Assembly (NCBI GenBank): GCA_903839795.1
Contig: CAIMDR010000321.1
Span: 1-8,980 of the forward strand
Reading direction: 5' to 3'
Source of the DNA: an uncultured Methylococcaceae bacterium
GTDB taxonomy: Bacteria; Pseudomonadota; Gammaproteobacteria; Methylococcales; Methylomonadaceae
Length of the DNA: 8,980 nt
A program made the position numbers and the translations under genes. This document shows, piece after piece, positions 1-6,472 of the stretch. Each line of letters opens with the position of its first letter. Within the stretch, counting starts at the first letter, position 1. The notes under the pieces were generated by a model. It made no database searches and was not told where the DNA came from. It saw only the letters and a list, made by a program, of their open reading frames with translations.

Positions 1-220
1 GTGCGCGTATAACGAAAATGCACGGTAAATAGGGGGTTTGAGGGCAAAATAATTATTTTTTCAGCTTTTTTATGAAGAAAATGGAGTATTAAACCTTAAG
101 TCGGACAGACTCCTAGCATGCGTCCCCGCCCGCCTAAGACATACTGAAATTAATAAGTAGACTGAGTAGCGAGTGGATTCATAGCATGACTGTCAATTAC
201 CCATTAAGACGCTAAAGTAA

Positions 221-250
221 CGATTAAATCTCTTGTCATGAGATTGATCG
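221..250 (+). other. Hairpin 1 of an overlapping hairpin pair
   Basis: AATCTC (227-232) pairs perfectly with GAGATT (240-245) around the loop TTGTCAT. The stem continues outward as CGATT (221-225) against GATCG (246-250), with one G-T pair and a bulged A at 226. That gives 11 pairs in total. Its 3' arm shares bases 247-250 with the next hairpin, so the two cannot be fully formed at the same time. Confidence 0.5.
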
Positions 251-276
251 GAGTCTTTGCATGACTCTCGATTTTT
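247..276 (+). terminator. Terminator-like hairpin upstream of the cold-shock gene
   Basis: GAGTC (251-255) pairs with GACTC (263-267) around the loop TTTGCAT. ATCG (247-250) then pairs with CGAT (269-272), with a bulged T at 268, giving a 9-bp stem. The T-run 272-276 follows directly. This is the layout of a rho-independent terminator on the + strand, although the stem is only moderately GC-rich. No upstream coding gene is in the window, so it would end either a small RNA or a transcript from beyond the left edge. Confidence 0.5.
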
Positions 277-398
277 CCTAAGCTATAAAAATTTTAAAGG
301 TAAATATCCGTATTTTGCATGTTATTTTTAAAAATTGTTTTTTCGCTCAAACACTCAATAACGACTTTAAAACGAGTAAACAAATGACGCCATAATTA

Positions 399-427
399 TT
401 GACATTTTTAAAACATCCCTATAAAAT
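399..427 (+). promoter_or_regulatory. Sigma70-type promoter of the cold-shock gene
   Basis: A consensus -35 box TTGACA (399-404) is followed after exactly 17 bases by TAAAAT (422-427), which matches the -10 consensus at five of six positions. Transcription would start near 434. That gives a leader of about 145 nt before the ATG at 579, in line with the long leaders known for cold-inducible csp genes. No other promoter nearby is as good. Confidence 0.75.
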
Positions 428-578
428 CTTGTTCAGCTTGAGTTTGTTTTACCGTTATGCTTATCTTTACGAAGTTTTTACTATATTGCTCGTCCTGTTT
501 ATCATAAGTAATTCTTAAATTTCTCAGCTCTACCGGCCTCTTGAGGCTTCAATTACATATTTTATATAGGACTACACA
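428..578 (+). promoter_or_regulatory. Long 5' leader of the cold-shock gene
   Basis: The inferred leader is AT- and T-rich. It carries a small hairpin, GCCT (536-539) with AGGC (544-547) around the loop CTTG, about 20 nt ahead of the ribosome binding site AGG (568-570). In E. coli cspA a long structured leader controls mRNA stability and translation at low temperature, and a similar role here is an inference. I do not see a clear copy of the E. coli cold-box sequence. Confidence 0.45.
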
Positions 579-779
579 ATGGCCACTGGTATAGTTAAAT
601 GGTTTAACGCTGAAAAAGGTTTCGGTTTTATTCAACAAGAAGACGGCGCTGACGTTTTTGTTCATTTTCGTAACATCAACAGTTCCGGCTTTAAATCGCT
701 TGATGAAGGCCAAAAAGTACAATTTATTGTTACCCAAGGTCAAAAAGGCCCCCAAGCAGAAGAAGTAACCATCATCTAA
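579..779 (+). CDS. Cold-shock-domain protein (CspA family)
   Basis: A 66-residue protein consisting of a single cold-shock domain, the usual length for the CspA family. It shows the N-terminal [15 protein letters not shown] stretch with the RNP1 motif KGFGFI (residues 13-18) and the RNP2-like motif VFVHF (26-30), whose aromatic residues bind single-stranded RNA or DNA. The C-terminal part, with its GPQAEEV stretch, is also typical. These proteins act in the cytoplasm as RNA chaperones that melt mRNA structure and relieve termination, during cold shock or constitutively. The ATG at 579 has an AGG ribosome binding site 8 nt upstream (568-570). The gene is monocistronic, between its own promoter (399-427) and a terminator-like hairpin (790-827). 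Which csp paralogue it is cannot be told from the sequence, so no symbol is given. Confidence 0.95.
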   Translation: MATGIVKWFNAEKGFGFIQQEDGADVFVHFRNINSSGFKSLDEGQKVQFIVTQGQKGPQAEEVTII

Positions 780-789
780 TTGCAAATAG

Positions 790-827
790 ACTGTAGTCTT
801 CTTATCGATAGGCTACAGTTTGCTTTA
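790..827 (+). terminator. Terminator-like hairpin after the cold-shock gene
   Basis: ACTGTAGTC (790-798) pairs with GGCTACAGT (811-819) in nine pairs, including one G-T, around a 12-nt loop. GCAA (782-785) can also pair with TTGC (820-823) outside a four-base bulge. The hairpin starts 11 nt after the stop codon and is followed by TTGCTTTA. The T-run is interrupted, so termination strength is uncertain, but position and structure fit the end of the csp transcript. Confidence 0.6.
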
Positions 828-1078
828 CCCCGCAGCACAACAGATCCCTTGCGTTACCTCCCCTTGATATCCCATTACTACCCACTTTTATACCGCACTT
901 TACAGCACCTTATTAGCGGACAATACCGCAATACACTATCAACAAACTCTATCACTATTAATTTTTTCTATCTTAAAATTGATATATTTTAATGACTATT
1001 AATCAGTTAAGTCATAACCACCCCAACCCCTTGATCAAATCAACACAAACCTACAGACTGTGTCCTTTTTATGTCTCT
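828..1078. other. AT-rich non-coding region upstream of the fds promoter
   Basis: No convincing gene is present on either strand. One open frame crossing the csp stop begins with TTG, lacks a ribosome binding site and has a low-complexity AT-rich composition. The region contains a 20-bp palindrome (973-992) and the short palindrome ACAGACTGT (1053-1061). Both lie upstream of the fds promoter and are possible regulator sites. Confidence 0.55.
973..992. promoter_or_regulatory. Palindrome upstream of fdsG, possible operator
   Basis: TTAAAAT (973-979) and ATTTTAA (986-992) form a perfect inverted repeat with a 6-bp centre, TGATAT. It lies about 87 bp upstream of the -35 box proposed for fdsG, where an activator or repressor could bind. 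In DNA this AT-rich, such a palindrome can arise by chance, and no regulator gene is adjacent. The function is therefore a guess. Confidence 0.25.
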
Positions 1079-1107
1079 TTTACACATAAATTTTCTTGTG
1101 CTATGCT
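1079..1107 (+). promoter_or_regulatory. Promoter of the fds operon (extended -10)
   Basis: TTTACA (1079-1084) serves as the -35 box, at a 17-bp spacing from TATGCT (1102-1107). The -10 box is preceded by TG at 1099-1100, the extended -10 signature. Transcription would start near 1114, giving a leader of about 67 nt before the fdsG ATG at 1181. I found no sigma54 -24/-12 element in this interval. The short palindrome ACAGACTGT (1053-1061) sits just upstream of the -35 box. Confidence 0.6.
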
Positions 1108-1180
1108 AACGCCACATTTAAAGGCAGCATCAAGGATTGCGTGTTGTTTTAACGAAGAGAATCGCCATTAAGAGTTGACC

Positions 1181-1657
1181 ATGACCGAATCAAGCAATAT
1201 CCAAGTGACCGTGCAAAATATAACCACTGCACTCAAAGATAAAACGGGTGCACTTTTACCTATTTTGCATGCCATTCAAGATGCCTTGGGTTATGTGCCT
1301 GCCGAAAGCGTGCCAGCCGTTGCCAATGCTTTACGCCTTTCTCGCGCTGAAGTGCATGGTGTCATCAGCTTTTACCATTATTTCCGCGACACGCCGCCAG
1401 GCAAACACACGATTCATCTTTGCCGTGCCGAATCCTGCCAAGCCATGGGGGGTAAAGATCTGGAAAACCATATAAAAACCCGACTGGGCATTGATTTCCA
1501 CGAAACCACCGCAGATGGAAAATTTTCTCTGGAGCCCGTTTATTGTTTGGGTAACTGTGCTTGCTCCCCCGCCATGCAAATTGGCAACGAAATTTATGGC
1601 CGGGTGACGGCCAACAGTTTTGACACCACCATCAACGAAACCGAGGCATTGGCATGA
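1181..1657 (+). CDS. fdsG: NAD+-dependent formate dehydrogenase gamma subunit, NuoE-like
   Basis: A 158-residue protein related to NuoE of respiratory complex I. It consists of a short helical N-terminal region and a thioredoxin-like [2Fe-2S] domain. The cluster ligands are visible as Cys81 and Cys86 (LCRAESC) and Cys122 and Cys126 (YCLGNC); a further Cys128 is next to them. In FdsABG enzymes this subunit carries one [2Fe-2S] cluster and forms the diaphorase unit with FdsB in the cytoplasm. I chose the ATG at 1181: it has an AGAG ribosome binding site (1171-1174) with a 6-nt spacer, whereas the in-frame TTG two codons earlier at 1175 does not. It is the first gene of the operon, and its stop overlaps the fdsB start by 4 nt (ATGA), implying coupled translation. 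The symbol rests on the neighbouring fdsB and fdsA; alone it could be any NuoE homologue. Confidence 0.93.
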   Translation: MTESSNIQVTVQNITTALKDKTGALLPILHAIQDALGYVPAESVPAVANALRLSRAEVHGVISFYHYFRDTPPGKHTIHLCRAESCQAMGGKDLENHIKTRLGIDFHETTADGKFSLEPVYCLGNCACSPAMQIGNEIYGRVTANSFDTTINETEALA

Positions 1658-3207
1658 GTATCACTATTTTTGTTCCCTGCGATTCCAGTGCCATTTCAAT
1701 AGGCGCTGACCGGGTCGCTGCGGCTATCGTCAAAGAAGCTGAACAGCGCAGCATTGATATTCAGTTAATCCGTAACGGTTCAAGAGGCCTGTTCTGGCTG
1801 GAACCACTGGTTGAAGTGGTCACCGAAACCGGTCGCCTGGCTTACGGCCCTGTTCAGGTAAGTGATGTAGCCAGTCTGTTTGATGCCAATTTTGTACAAG
1901 GCGGCGCCCATCCCCTGCTTTTAGGTCTAACAGAAGAACTGGAGTACCTAAAAAAACAACAACGCTTAACCTTTGCCCGCATTGGTATAACAGATCCTGT
2001 CAGCTTGGACGATTACCTCATTAATGACGGCTATCGTGGTTTAAGCAATGCCTTAAACCAGTCACAGGCCGATATTGTTAAAGCCGTGACCGATTCAGGT
2101 TTACGGGGTCGCGGTGGCGCGGCTTTCCCTACGGGTATTAAATGGAATACCGTACTGGGAACACCCTCAGAACAAAAATATATTATCTGTAATGCCGACG
2201 AAGGCGACTCCGGTACTTTTTCTGACCGCATGGTCATGGAAGGCGACCCGTTTGTCCTGATTGAAGGCATGACTATCGCCGGCATAGCCGTTGGTGCAAA
2301 CCAAGGCTATATCTACTTACGGGTAGAATATCCTCACGCTCACAAAGCACTCAACACCGCCATTGAAAAAGCTTACCAAGCCGGTTACTTGGGCGATAAC
2401 ATTCAAGGTAGCGGCAAAACCTTTCATCTTGAAGTTCGCTTGGGCGCTGGCGCTTATATCTGTGGCGAAGAAACCTCTTTAATGGAAAGCTTGGAAGGCA
2501 AACGCGGACTGGTGCGCTTTAAACCACCACTGCCTGCCATTAGTGGTTTGTTTGGCAAACCCACCGTTGTTAACAACGTCATCTCCTTGGCATCAGTGCC
2601 AATAATCCTCGATAAAGGCGGTGAATATTACCGTGATTTTGGCATGGGACGCTCGCGTGGCACGTTGCCTCTTCAATTGGCGGGTAACATTAAACATGCC
2701 GGTTTGGTTGAACTGGCTTTTGGCATGACCTTACGTGAACTACTCTATGATTTTGGTGGCGGCTCAGCATCAGGACGCCCCATAAAAGCAGTGCAAGTCG
2801 GCGGCCCTTTAGGCGCTTATTTGCCTGAAGCGCAATTTGATACCCCACTGGATTATGAAGCTTTCGCTGCAAACTGGACAGTATTGGGACATGGCGGCGT
2901 AGTGGTCTTTGATGACACGGCCGACATGGCACAAATGGCTCGCTACAACATGGAATTTTGCGCAATTGAATCCTGCGGTAAATGCACACCCTGCCGCATT
3001 GGCTCTACCCGTGGTTATGAAGTGATAGACAACATTATCGCAGGCCAAGAGCTTGGCAAAAACATACCTCTGTTACGTGATCTTTGCAACACCTTACTTA
3101 ACGGCTCGCTTTGTGCATTAGGTGGTATGACTCCCTACCCTGTACTGAGTGCTTTAAATCATTTCCCGAAAGACTTCGGGATTGATGAAAAAGCAAACGC
3201 AGCCTGA
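1654..3207 (+). CDS. fdsB: NAD+-dependent formate dehydrogenase beta subunit, NuoF-like (FMN, NAD+ site)
   Basis: A 517-residue NuoF-type flavoprotein that takes electrons from the Fe-S chain and reduces NAD+ at FMN. Residues 1 to about 110 form the extra N-terminal thioredoxin-like domain typical of FdsB and HoxF-type subunits. The FMN/NAD+ domain follows, with [13 protein letters not shown] (149-161), [14 protein letters not shown] (179-192), [10 protein letters not shown] (221-230) and [13 protein letters not shown] (264-276). The C-terminal [4Fe-4S] site has Cys441, Cys444 and Cys447 (CGKCTPC) plus Cys487 (SLCALGG). Length and motif order are those of an intact family member. The ATG overlaps the fdsG stop, and GAGG (1643-1646) inside fdsG serves as the ribosome binding site. 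The gene ends with tandem in-frame stops, TGA then TAA (3205-3210). The fdsA start follows 21 nt after the TGA. Confidence 0.95.
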   Translation: MSITIFVPCDSSAISIGADRVAAAIVKEAEQRSIDIQLIRNGSRGLFWLEPLVEVVTETGRLAYGPVQVSDVASLFDANFVQGGAHPLLLGLTEELEYLKKQQRLTFARIGITDPVSLDDYLINDGYRGLSNALNQSQADIVKAVTDSGLRGRGGAAFPTGIKWNTVLGTPSEQKYIICNADEGDSGTFSDRMVMEGDPFVLIEGMTIAGIAVGANQGYIYLRVEYPHAHKALNTAIEKAYQAGYLGDNIQGSGKTFHLEVRLGAGAYICGEETSLMESLEGKRGLVRFKPPLPAISGLFGKPTVVNNVISLASVPIILDKGGEYYRDFGMGRSRGTLPLQLAGNIKHAGLVELAFGMTLRELLYDFGGGSASGRPIKAVQVGGPLGAYLPEAQFDTPLDYEAFAANWTVLGHGGVVVFDDTADMAQMARYNMEFCAIESCGKCTPCRIGSTRGYEVIDNIIAGQELGKNIPLLRDLCNTLLNGSLCALGGMTPYPVLSALNHFPKDFGIDEKANAA

Positions 3208-3228
3208 TAACGACACAAGGAATCAATC

Positions 3229-6081
3229 ATGAGCATGAATAAAGAACAAGATTTTGGCACACCTGCCAGTACTGCAAGCCAGTTGGTTACCCTGGAAATT
3301 GACGGTTTTAAAGTCACCGTTCCCGAAGGCACTTCCATCATGCGGGCCGCTGCCAGTATCGGCATCGACATCCCTAAATTATGCGCCACCGACAGCATAG
3401 AGCCCTTTGGCTCCTGTCGGCTTTGCGTGGTACAAATTGAAGGCGGTAAAGGGATGCCTGCCTCTTGCACTACGCCAGCCGCAGAAGGCTTAAAAGTAGT
3501 GACCCAAAATCAGAAACTGGCTGAAGTTCGCCGTGGTGTCATGGAATTATACATTTCCGATCATCCGCTGGACTGCCTGACCTGCTCCGCCAACGGCGAT
3601 TGCGAACTGCAAGATATGGCCGGTGCAGTAGGTTTGCGTGAAGTCCGTTACAACCCGATTGAAACCCATCTGGATGCCGTCAAAGACGAAAGCAATCCTT
3701 ATTTTAGCTTTGACCCCAGCAAATGTATTGTATGCTCTCGTTGCGTTAGAGCGTGCGAAGAAACTCAAGGCACGTTTGCCCTAACCATTGATGGTCGCGG
3801 TTTTGATTCCAAAGTATCGCCCAGCCAAAATGAAGCGTTCATGGATTCCGAATGCGTCTCTTGTGGCGCCTGCGTACAGGCCTGCCCAACGGCCACCTTA
3901 ATGGAAAAATCGGTGATTGACCACGGCCAACCCGAACATGCCATTATTACCACCTGCGCTTATTGTGGCGTCGGCTGCTCTTTTAGAGCAGAAATGAAAG
4001 GTGAACAAGTGATTCGCATGGTGCCCAACAAAAATGGCCAAGCCAATCATGGTCATTCCTGTGTCAAAGGTCGCTTTGCCTTTGGTTATGCCACCCATAA
4101 AGACCGCATAACCAAACCTATGATTCGTGCCAGTATTAAAGATGCCTGGCAAGAAGTCAGCTGGGAAGAAGCCATTAATCATGCCGCTTCTGAACTAAGA
4201 CGCATCCAGACAAAATACGGCAAAGATGCTATCGGTGGCATTACCTCTTCTCGTTGTACCAACGAAGAAGTGTATATCATGCAAAAACTTATTCGTGCGG
4301 GTTTTGGCAATAACAATGTCGATACATGCGCGCGAGTTTGCCATTCCCCAACCGGTTACGGACTGAAACAAACCTTTGGTGAATCATCAGGCACGCAAGA
4401 TTTTGATTCCGTGATGAAAGCCGATGTCATTATGGTTATTGGTGCCAATCCCACCGACGGCCATCCGGTATTTGGTTCACAAATGAAAAAACGCCTGCGT
4501 CAGGGCGCAAAATTGATCGTTATTGATCCTCGTGAAATTGATCTGGTTAAAAATTCACCGCATGTACAAGCCGATCACCATTTAAAACTGCGTCCCGGCA
4601 CCAATGTCGCGTTGATTAATGCCATCGGCCACGTCATCATCACTGAAAAGTTAATGGACGAAGCCTTTGTCAAAGAACGTTGCGATGATGCCTCCTTTGC
4701 AAAATGGGAAACCTTTATTGCCCAAGAACACAACTCTCCGGAAGCCACAGAATCCGTAACCGGCGTTCCGGCAACAGAACTCAGGGCAGCAGCAAGGCTT
4801 TATGCCAACGGCAACAATGGTGCCATTTATTACGGCCTGGGCGTTACTGAACACAGCCAAGGCTCTACCATGGTTATCGGCATTGCCAACATCGCCATGG
4901 CAACCGGTAATTTAGGCCGTGACGGCGTTGGTGTTAACCCGCTACGTGGACAAAACAACGTCCAGGGTTCTTGCGATATGGGTTCATTTCCGCATGAATT
5001 CCCCGGCTATCGCCATGTGTCTGACCCAGATACACACCAACTGTTTGAAGCTGCATGGCACGCTGAATTAAGCAATGAACCTGGCTTGCGTATCCCGAAC
5101 ATGTTTGATGCCGCCATGGACAAAAACTTCATGGGCTTGTACTGCGAAGGCGAAGATATTGCCCAGTCTGATCCTGATATTCAGCATGTACATGCCGCCC
5201 TACGCGCCATGGAATGTGTCATTGTGCAGGATATATTCCTCAATGAAACCGCAAAATTTGCACATGTCTTCTTGCCAGGCGCGTCATTTTTAGAAAAAAA
5301 CGGCACCTTTACCAACGCAGAACGACGTATTTCACCCGTCCGTAAAGTCATGTCACCGTTGGCAGGTTATCAAGATTGGGAAGTTACCCAACTGCTGTCA
5401 AATGCCATGGGTTACCCAATGAACTACAGCCATCCGTCAGAAATCATGGCTGAAATTGCCAGCCTGACACCGACTTTTGCCGGTGTCAGTTATGAAAAAA
5501 TTGACGAACTGGGCAGCATCCAATGGCCCTGCTATGATGAAGCCTCGGTCGGCACCCCCATCATGCATGAAGACAGCTTTATGCGCGATAACGGCAAAGG
5601 CTTGTTTATGTTGACCGAATACGTCCCCACCATAGAACGTAGCAGTCGCAAATTTCCGTTACTGTTAACCACCGGACGCATCCTGTCGCAATACAATGTC
5701 GGCGCCCAAACACGCCGCACAGAAAATAACGCTTGGCATGCAGAAGACCGCCTTGAAATTCATCCACATGATGCCGAAGATCGTGGTGTAAAAATGGATG
5801 ATTGGGTCGGTATTAAAAGTCGTGCCGGTGAAACCGTATTACGCGCAACCATTACCGATCGTGTACAACCTGGCGTGGTCTATACCACCTTCCATTTTCC
5901 GGAATCCGGTGCCAATGTAATTACTACCGATAACTCTGATTGGGCAACCAATTGTCCGGAATATAAAGTGACTGCCGTTCAAATCAGTAAAGTTAATCAA
6001 CCGTCTGAATGGCAAGAAAAATATCGTGCATTTTCAGAAACACAGTTGGATTTGCTTGAGCAAGGCATCAATAACGGCTAA
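3229..6081 (+). CDS. fdsA: NAD+-dependent formate dehydrogenase alpha subunit, catalytic, Mo-bis-MGD
   Basis: A 950-residue catalytic subunit oxidising formate to CO2 in the cytoplasm. The N-terminal NuoG-like part holds a [2Fe-2S] ferredoxin domain (Cys52, 63, 66, 80), a His-Cys3 [4Fe-4S] site (His112, Cys116, 119, 125) and a two-cluster ferredoxin domain (Cys166, 169, 172, 176 and Cys209, 212, 215, 219). The molybdopterin part starts near residue 240 with a further [4Fe-4S] site (Cys243, 246, 250, 278). The Mo ligand is Cys371 in ARVCHSPTG, where E. coli FdhF has selenocysteine, followed by His372. Arg573 in NPLRGQNNVQG matches the formate-binding arginine of FdhF. The C-terminal domain (about 800-950) is the usual molydopterin dinucleotide-binding fold. 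Ribosome binding site AAGGA (3217-3221) favours the ATG at 3229 over a second in-frame ATG at 3235. Nothing is truncated. Confidence 0.97.
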   Translation: MSMNKEQDFGTPASTASQLVTLEIDGFKVTVPEGTSIMRAAASIGIDIPKLCATDSIEPFGSCRLCVVQIEGGKGMPASCTTPAAEGLKVVTQNQKLAEVRRGVMELYISDHPLDCLTCSANGDCELQDMAGAVGLREVRYNPIETHLDAVKDESNPYFSFDPSKCIVCSRCVRACEETQGTFALTIDGRGFDSKVSPSQNEAFMDSECVSCGACVQACPTATLMEKSVIDHGQPEHAIITTCAYCGVGCSFRAEMKGEQVIRMVPNKNGQANHGHSCVKGRFAFGYATHKDRITKPMIRASIKDAWQEVSWEEAINHAASELRRIQTKYGKDAIGGITSSRCTNEEVYIMQKLIRAGFGNNNVDTCARVCHSPTGYGLKQTFGESSGTQDFDSVMKADVIMVIGANPTDGHPVFGSQMKKRLRQGAKLIVIDPREIDLVKNSPHVQADHHLKLRPGTNVALINAIGHVIITEKLMDEAFVKERCDDASFAKWETFIAQEHNSPEATESVTGVPATELRAAARLYANGNNGAIYYGLGVTEHSQGSTMVIGIANIAMATGNLGRDGVGVNPLRGQNNVQGSCDMGSFPHEFPGYRHVSDPDTHQLFEAAWHAELSNEPGLRIPNMFDAAMDKNFMGLYCEGEDIAQSDPDIQHVHAALRAMECVIVQDIFLNETAKFAHVFLPGASFLEKNGTFTNAERRISPVRKVMSPLAGYQDWEVTQLLSNAMGYPMNYSHPSEIMAEIASLTPTFAGVSYEKIDELGSIQWPCYDEASVGTPIMHEDSFMRDNGKGLFMLTEYVPTIERSSRKFPLLLTTGRILSQYNVGAQTRRTENNAWHAEDRLEIHPHDAEDRGVKMDDWVGIKSRAGETVLRATITDRVQPGVVYTTFHFPESGANVITTDNSDWATNCPEYKVTAVQISKVNQPSEWQEKYRAFSETQLDLLEQGINNG

Positions 6082-6091
6082 GGCGGCACGA

Positions 6092-6158
6092 TAAACCGTT
6101 GGTTGAGCGGGAGCCGAAGCCAGCAATATCGCTTCGACTCCGCTCAGCGAACGGCTTA
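6092..6158. repeat. Long imperfect inverted repeat after fdsA
   Basis: The arms at 6096-6120 and 6131-6154 match as inverted copies over about 24 bases, with a few mismatches, around a 10-nt loop. Outside them TAA (6092-6094) pairs with TTA (6156-6158). The right arm read on the minus strand contains GCTGAGCGGAGTCGAAGC, and the left arm contains the related TTGAGCGGGAGCCGAAGC. From memory, GAGCGGAGTCGAAG is a widespread dispersed palindromic repeat in several bacterial groups; a genome search would settle it. It begins 10 nt after the fdsA stop and could protect or end the fdsGBA mRNA, although no T-run follows. Confidence 0.6.
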
Positions 6159-6167
6159 ACTTAATGG

Positions 6168-6197
6168 CACTGACGCTCCAGAGTGGGAACGACAGTG
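6168..6197. repeat. Short palindromic repeat remnant
   Basis: CACTG (6168-6172) and CAGTG (6193-6197) are perfect inverted arms, and inside them CCA (6178-6180) faces TGG (6184-6186). The interior ACGCTCCAGAGTGGGAACG resembles, from memory, a common palindromic repeat of the type ACGCTCCAGCGTGGGAACG seen in many proteobacterial genomes, here decayed by a base change and with one arm missing. Its identity as a repeat remnant is an inference. Confidence 0.4.
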
Positions 6198-6390
6198 TGG
6201 GGATTATTTATTGCGAGTGACCTAATCAAACAATGAGTTATGGACGATACAAACGCATTCTCCTGCTAAAAAGGGTTGAGGTAACGACTGCACGCATGCA
6301 GAAGGTACCCAGCCATGGAGCGCGAAAAGTGAAAGCACGTAGGACACAGCAATTGAGAATAATGCAGGAACAACGGTGCGGCATAAAATC

Positions 6391-6432
6391 AACGCCTCAT
6401 AACCTTCTTTCCCTTGAGGGAGAAGAGGCGTT
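6391..6432 (+). repeat. Hairpin upstream of fdhD
   Basis: AACGCCTC (6391-6398) and GAGGCGTT (6425-6432) form a perfect 8-bp outer stem. Inside it a pyrimidine-rich run (6404-6413) pairs with GGGAGAA (6418-6424) around the loop TTGA, with one G-T pair and a bulge. The structure lies 40 nt upstream of the fdhD ATG. It has only a short T-run (6431-6433), so it would be a weak terminator. It could instead be a processing or attenuation site within the operon mRNA, or simply a dispersed repeat. Confidence 0.5.
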
Positions 6433-6472
6433 TGCTTGTGTAGATACCTATACCCTAAGAGAAGATTAACGC

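Larger units (their letters stand above)
1..398. other. Non-coding region upstream of the cold-shock gene
   Basis: No reading frame of credible length or codon character is visible on either strand, and stops are frequent in all frames. The stretch is AT-rich except for a short GC-rich patch around 121-134. Its visible structure is a pair of overlapping hairpins (221-272) ending in a T-run, and four copies of the pentamer GCATG between 116 and 321. It may encode an untranslated RNA or hold the 3' end of a transcript entering from outside the window. I could not match it to an RNA family I know. Confidence 0.6.
6082..6472. other. 391-bp repeat-rich spacer inside the fds operon
   Basis: This spacer separates fdsA from fdhD, which in related operons are usually close together. 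It holds a long imperfect hairpin (6092-6158), a smaller one (6168-6197), the short hairpin CTGCA-CGCA-TGCAG (6288-6301) and a long hairpin (6391-6432). One + strand open frame (6233-6469) is present, but it has no recognisable family, no ribosome binding site and runs through the last hairpin, so I do not call it a gene. I see no clear promoter for fdhD here. The region looks like accumulated intergenic repeat elements. Confidence 0.6.

Noticed and set aside
549..785. Minus-strand open frame over the cold-shock gene
   Set aside because: It is the antisense shadow of a clear CspA-family gene and shows no family features.
780..992. 70-codon + strand open frame right after the cold-shock gene
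   Set aside because: It starts at a TTG directly on the csp stop, overlaps the terminator-like hairpin and has low-complexity AT-rich codons.
1110..1150. Sigma54 -24/-12 promoter ahead of fdsG
   Set aside because: GG and GC pairs occur but not at the required spacing, whereas a 17-bp-spaced extended -10 promoter is present just upstream.
1175..1180. TTG at 1175 as the fdsG start
   Set aside because: The ATG two codons downstream has a well-placed AGAG ribosome binding site, whereas the TTG would overlap it.
2690..3048. Minus-strand open frames within fdsB
   Set aside because: They overlap a fully conserved NuoF-like coding sequence and have no recognisable motifs or ribosome binding sites.
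4339..4347. Selenocysteine in the FdsA active site
   Set aside because: The codon at the Mo-ligand position is a normal cysteine codon in ARVCHSP, and no in-frame TGA is present.
6233..6469. 78-codon + strand open frame between fdsA and fdhD
   Set aside because: No recognisable family, no ribosome binding site, very basic and irregular composition, and it runs through the 6391-6432 hairpin. It is more likely a chance open frame in repeat DNA.
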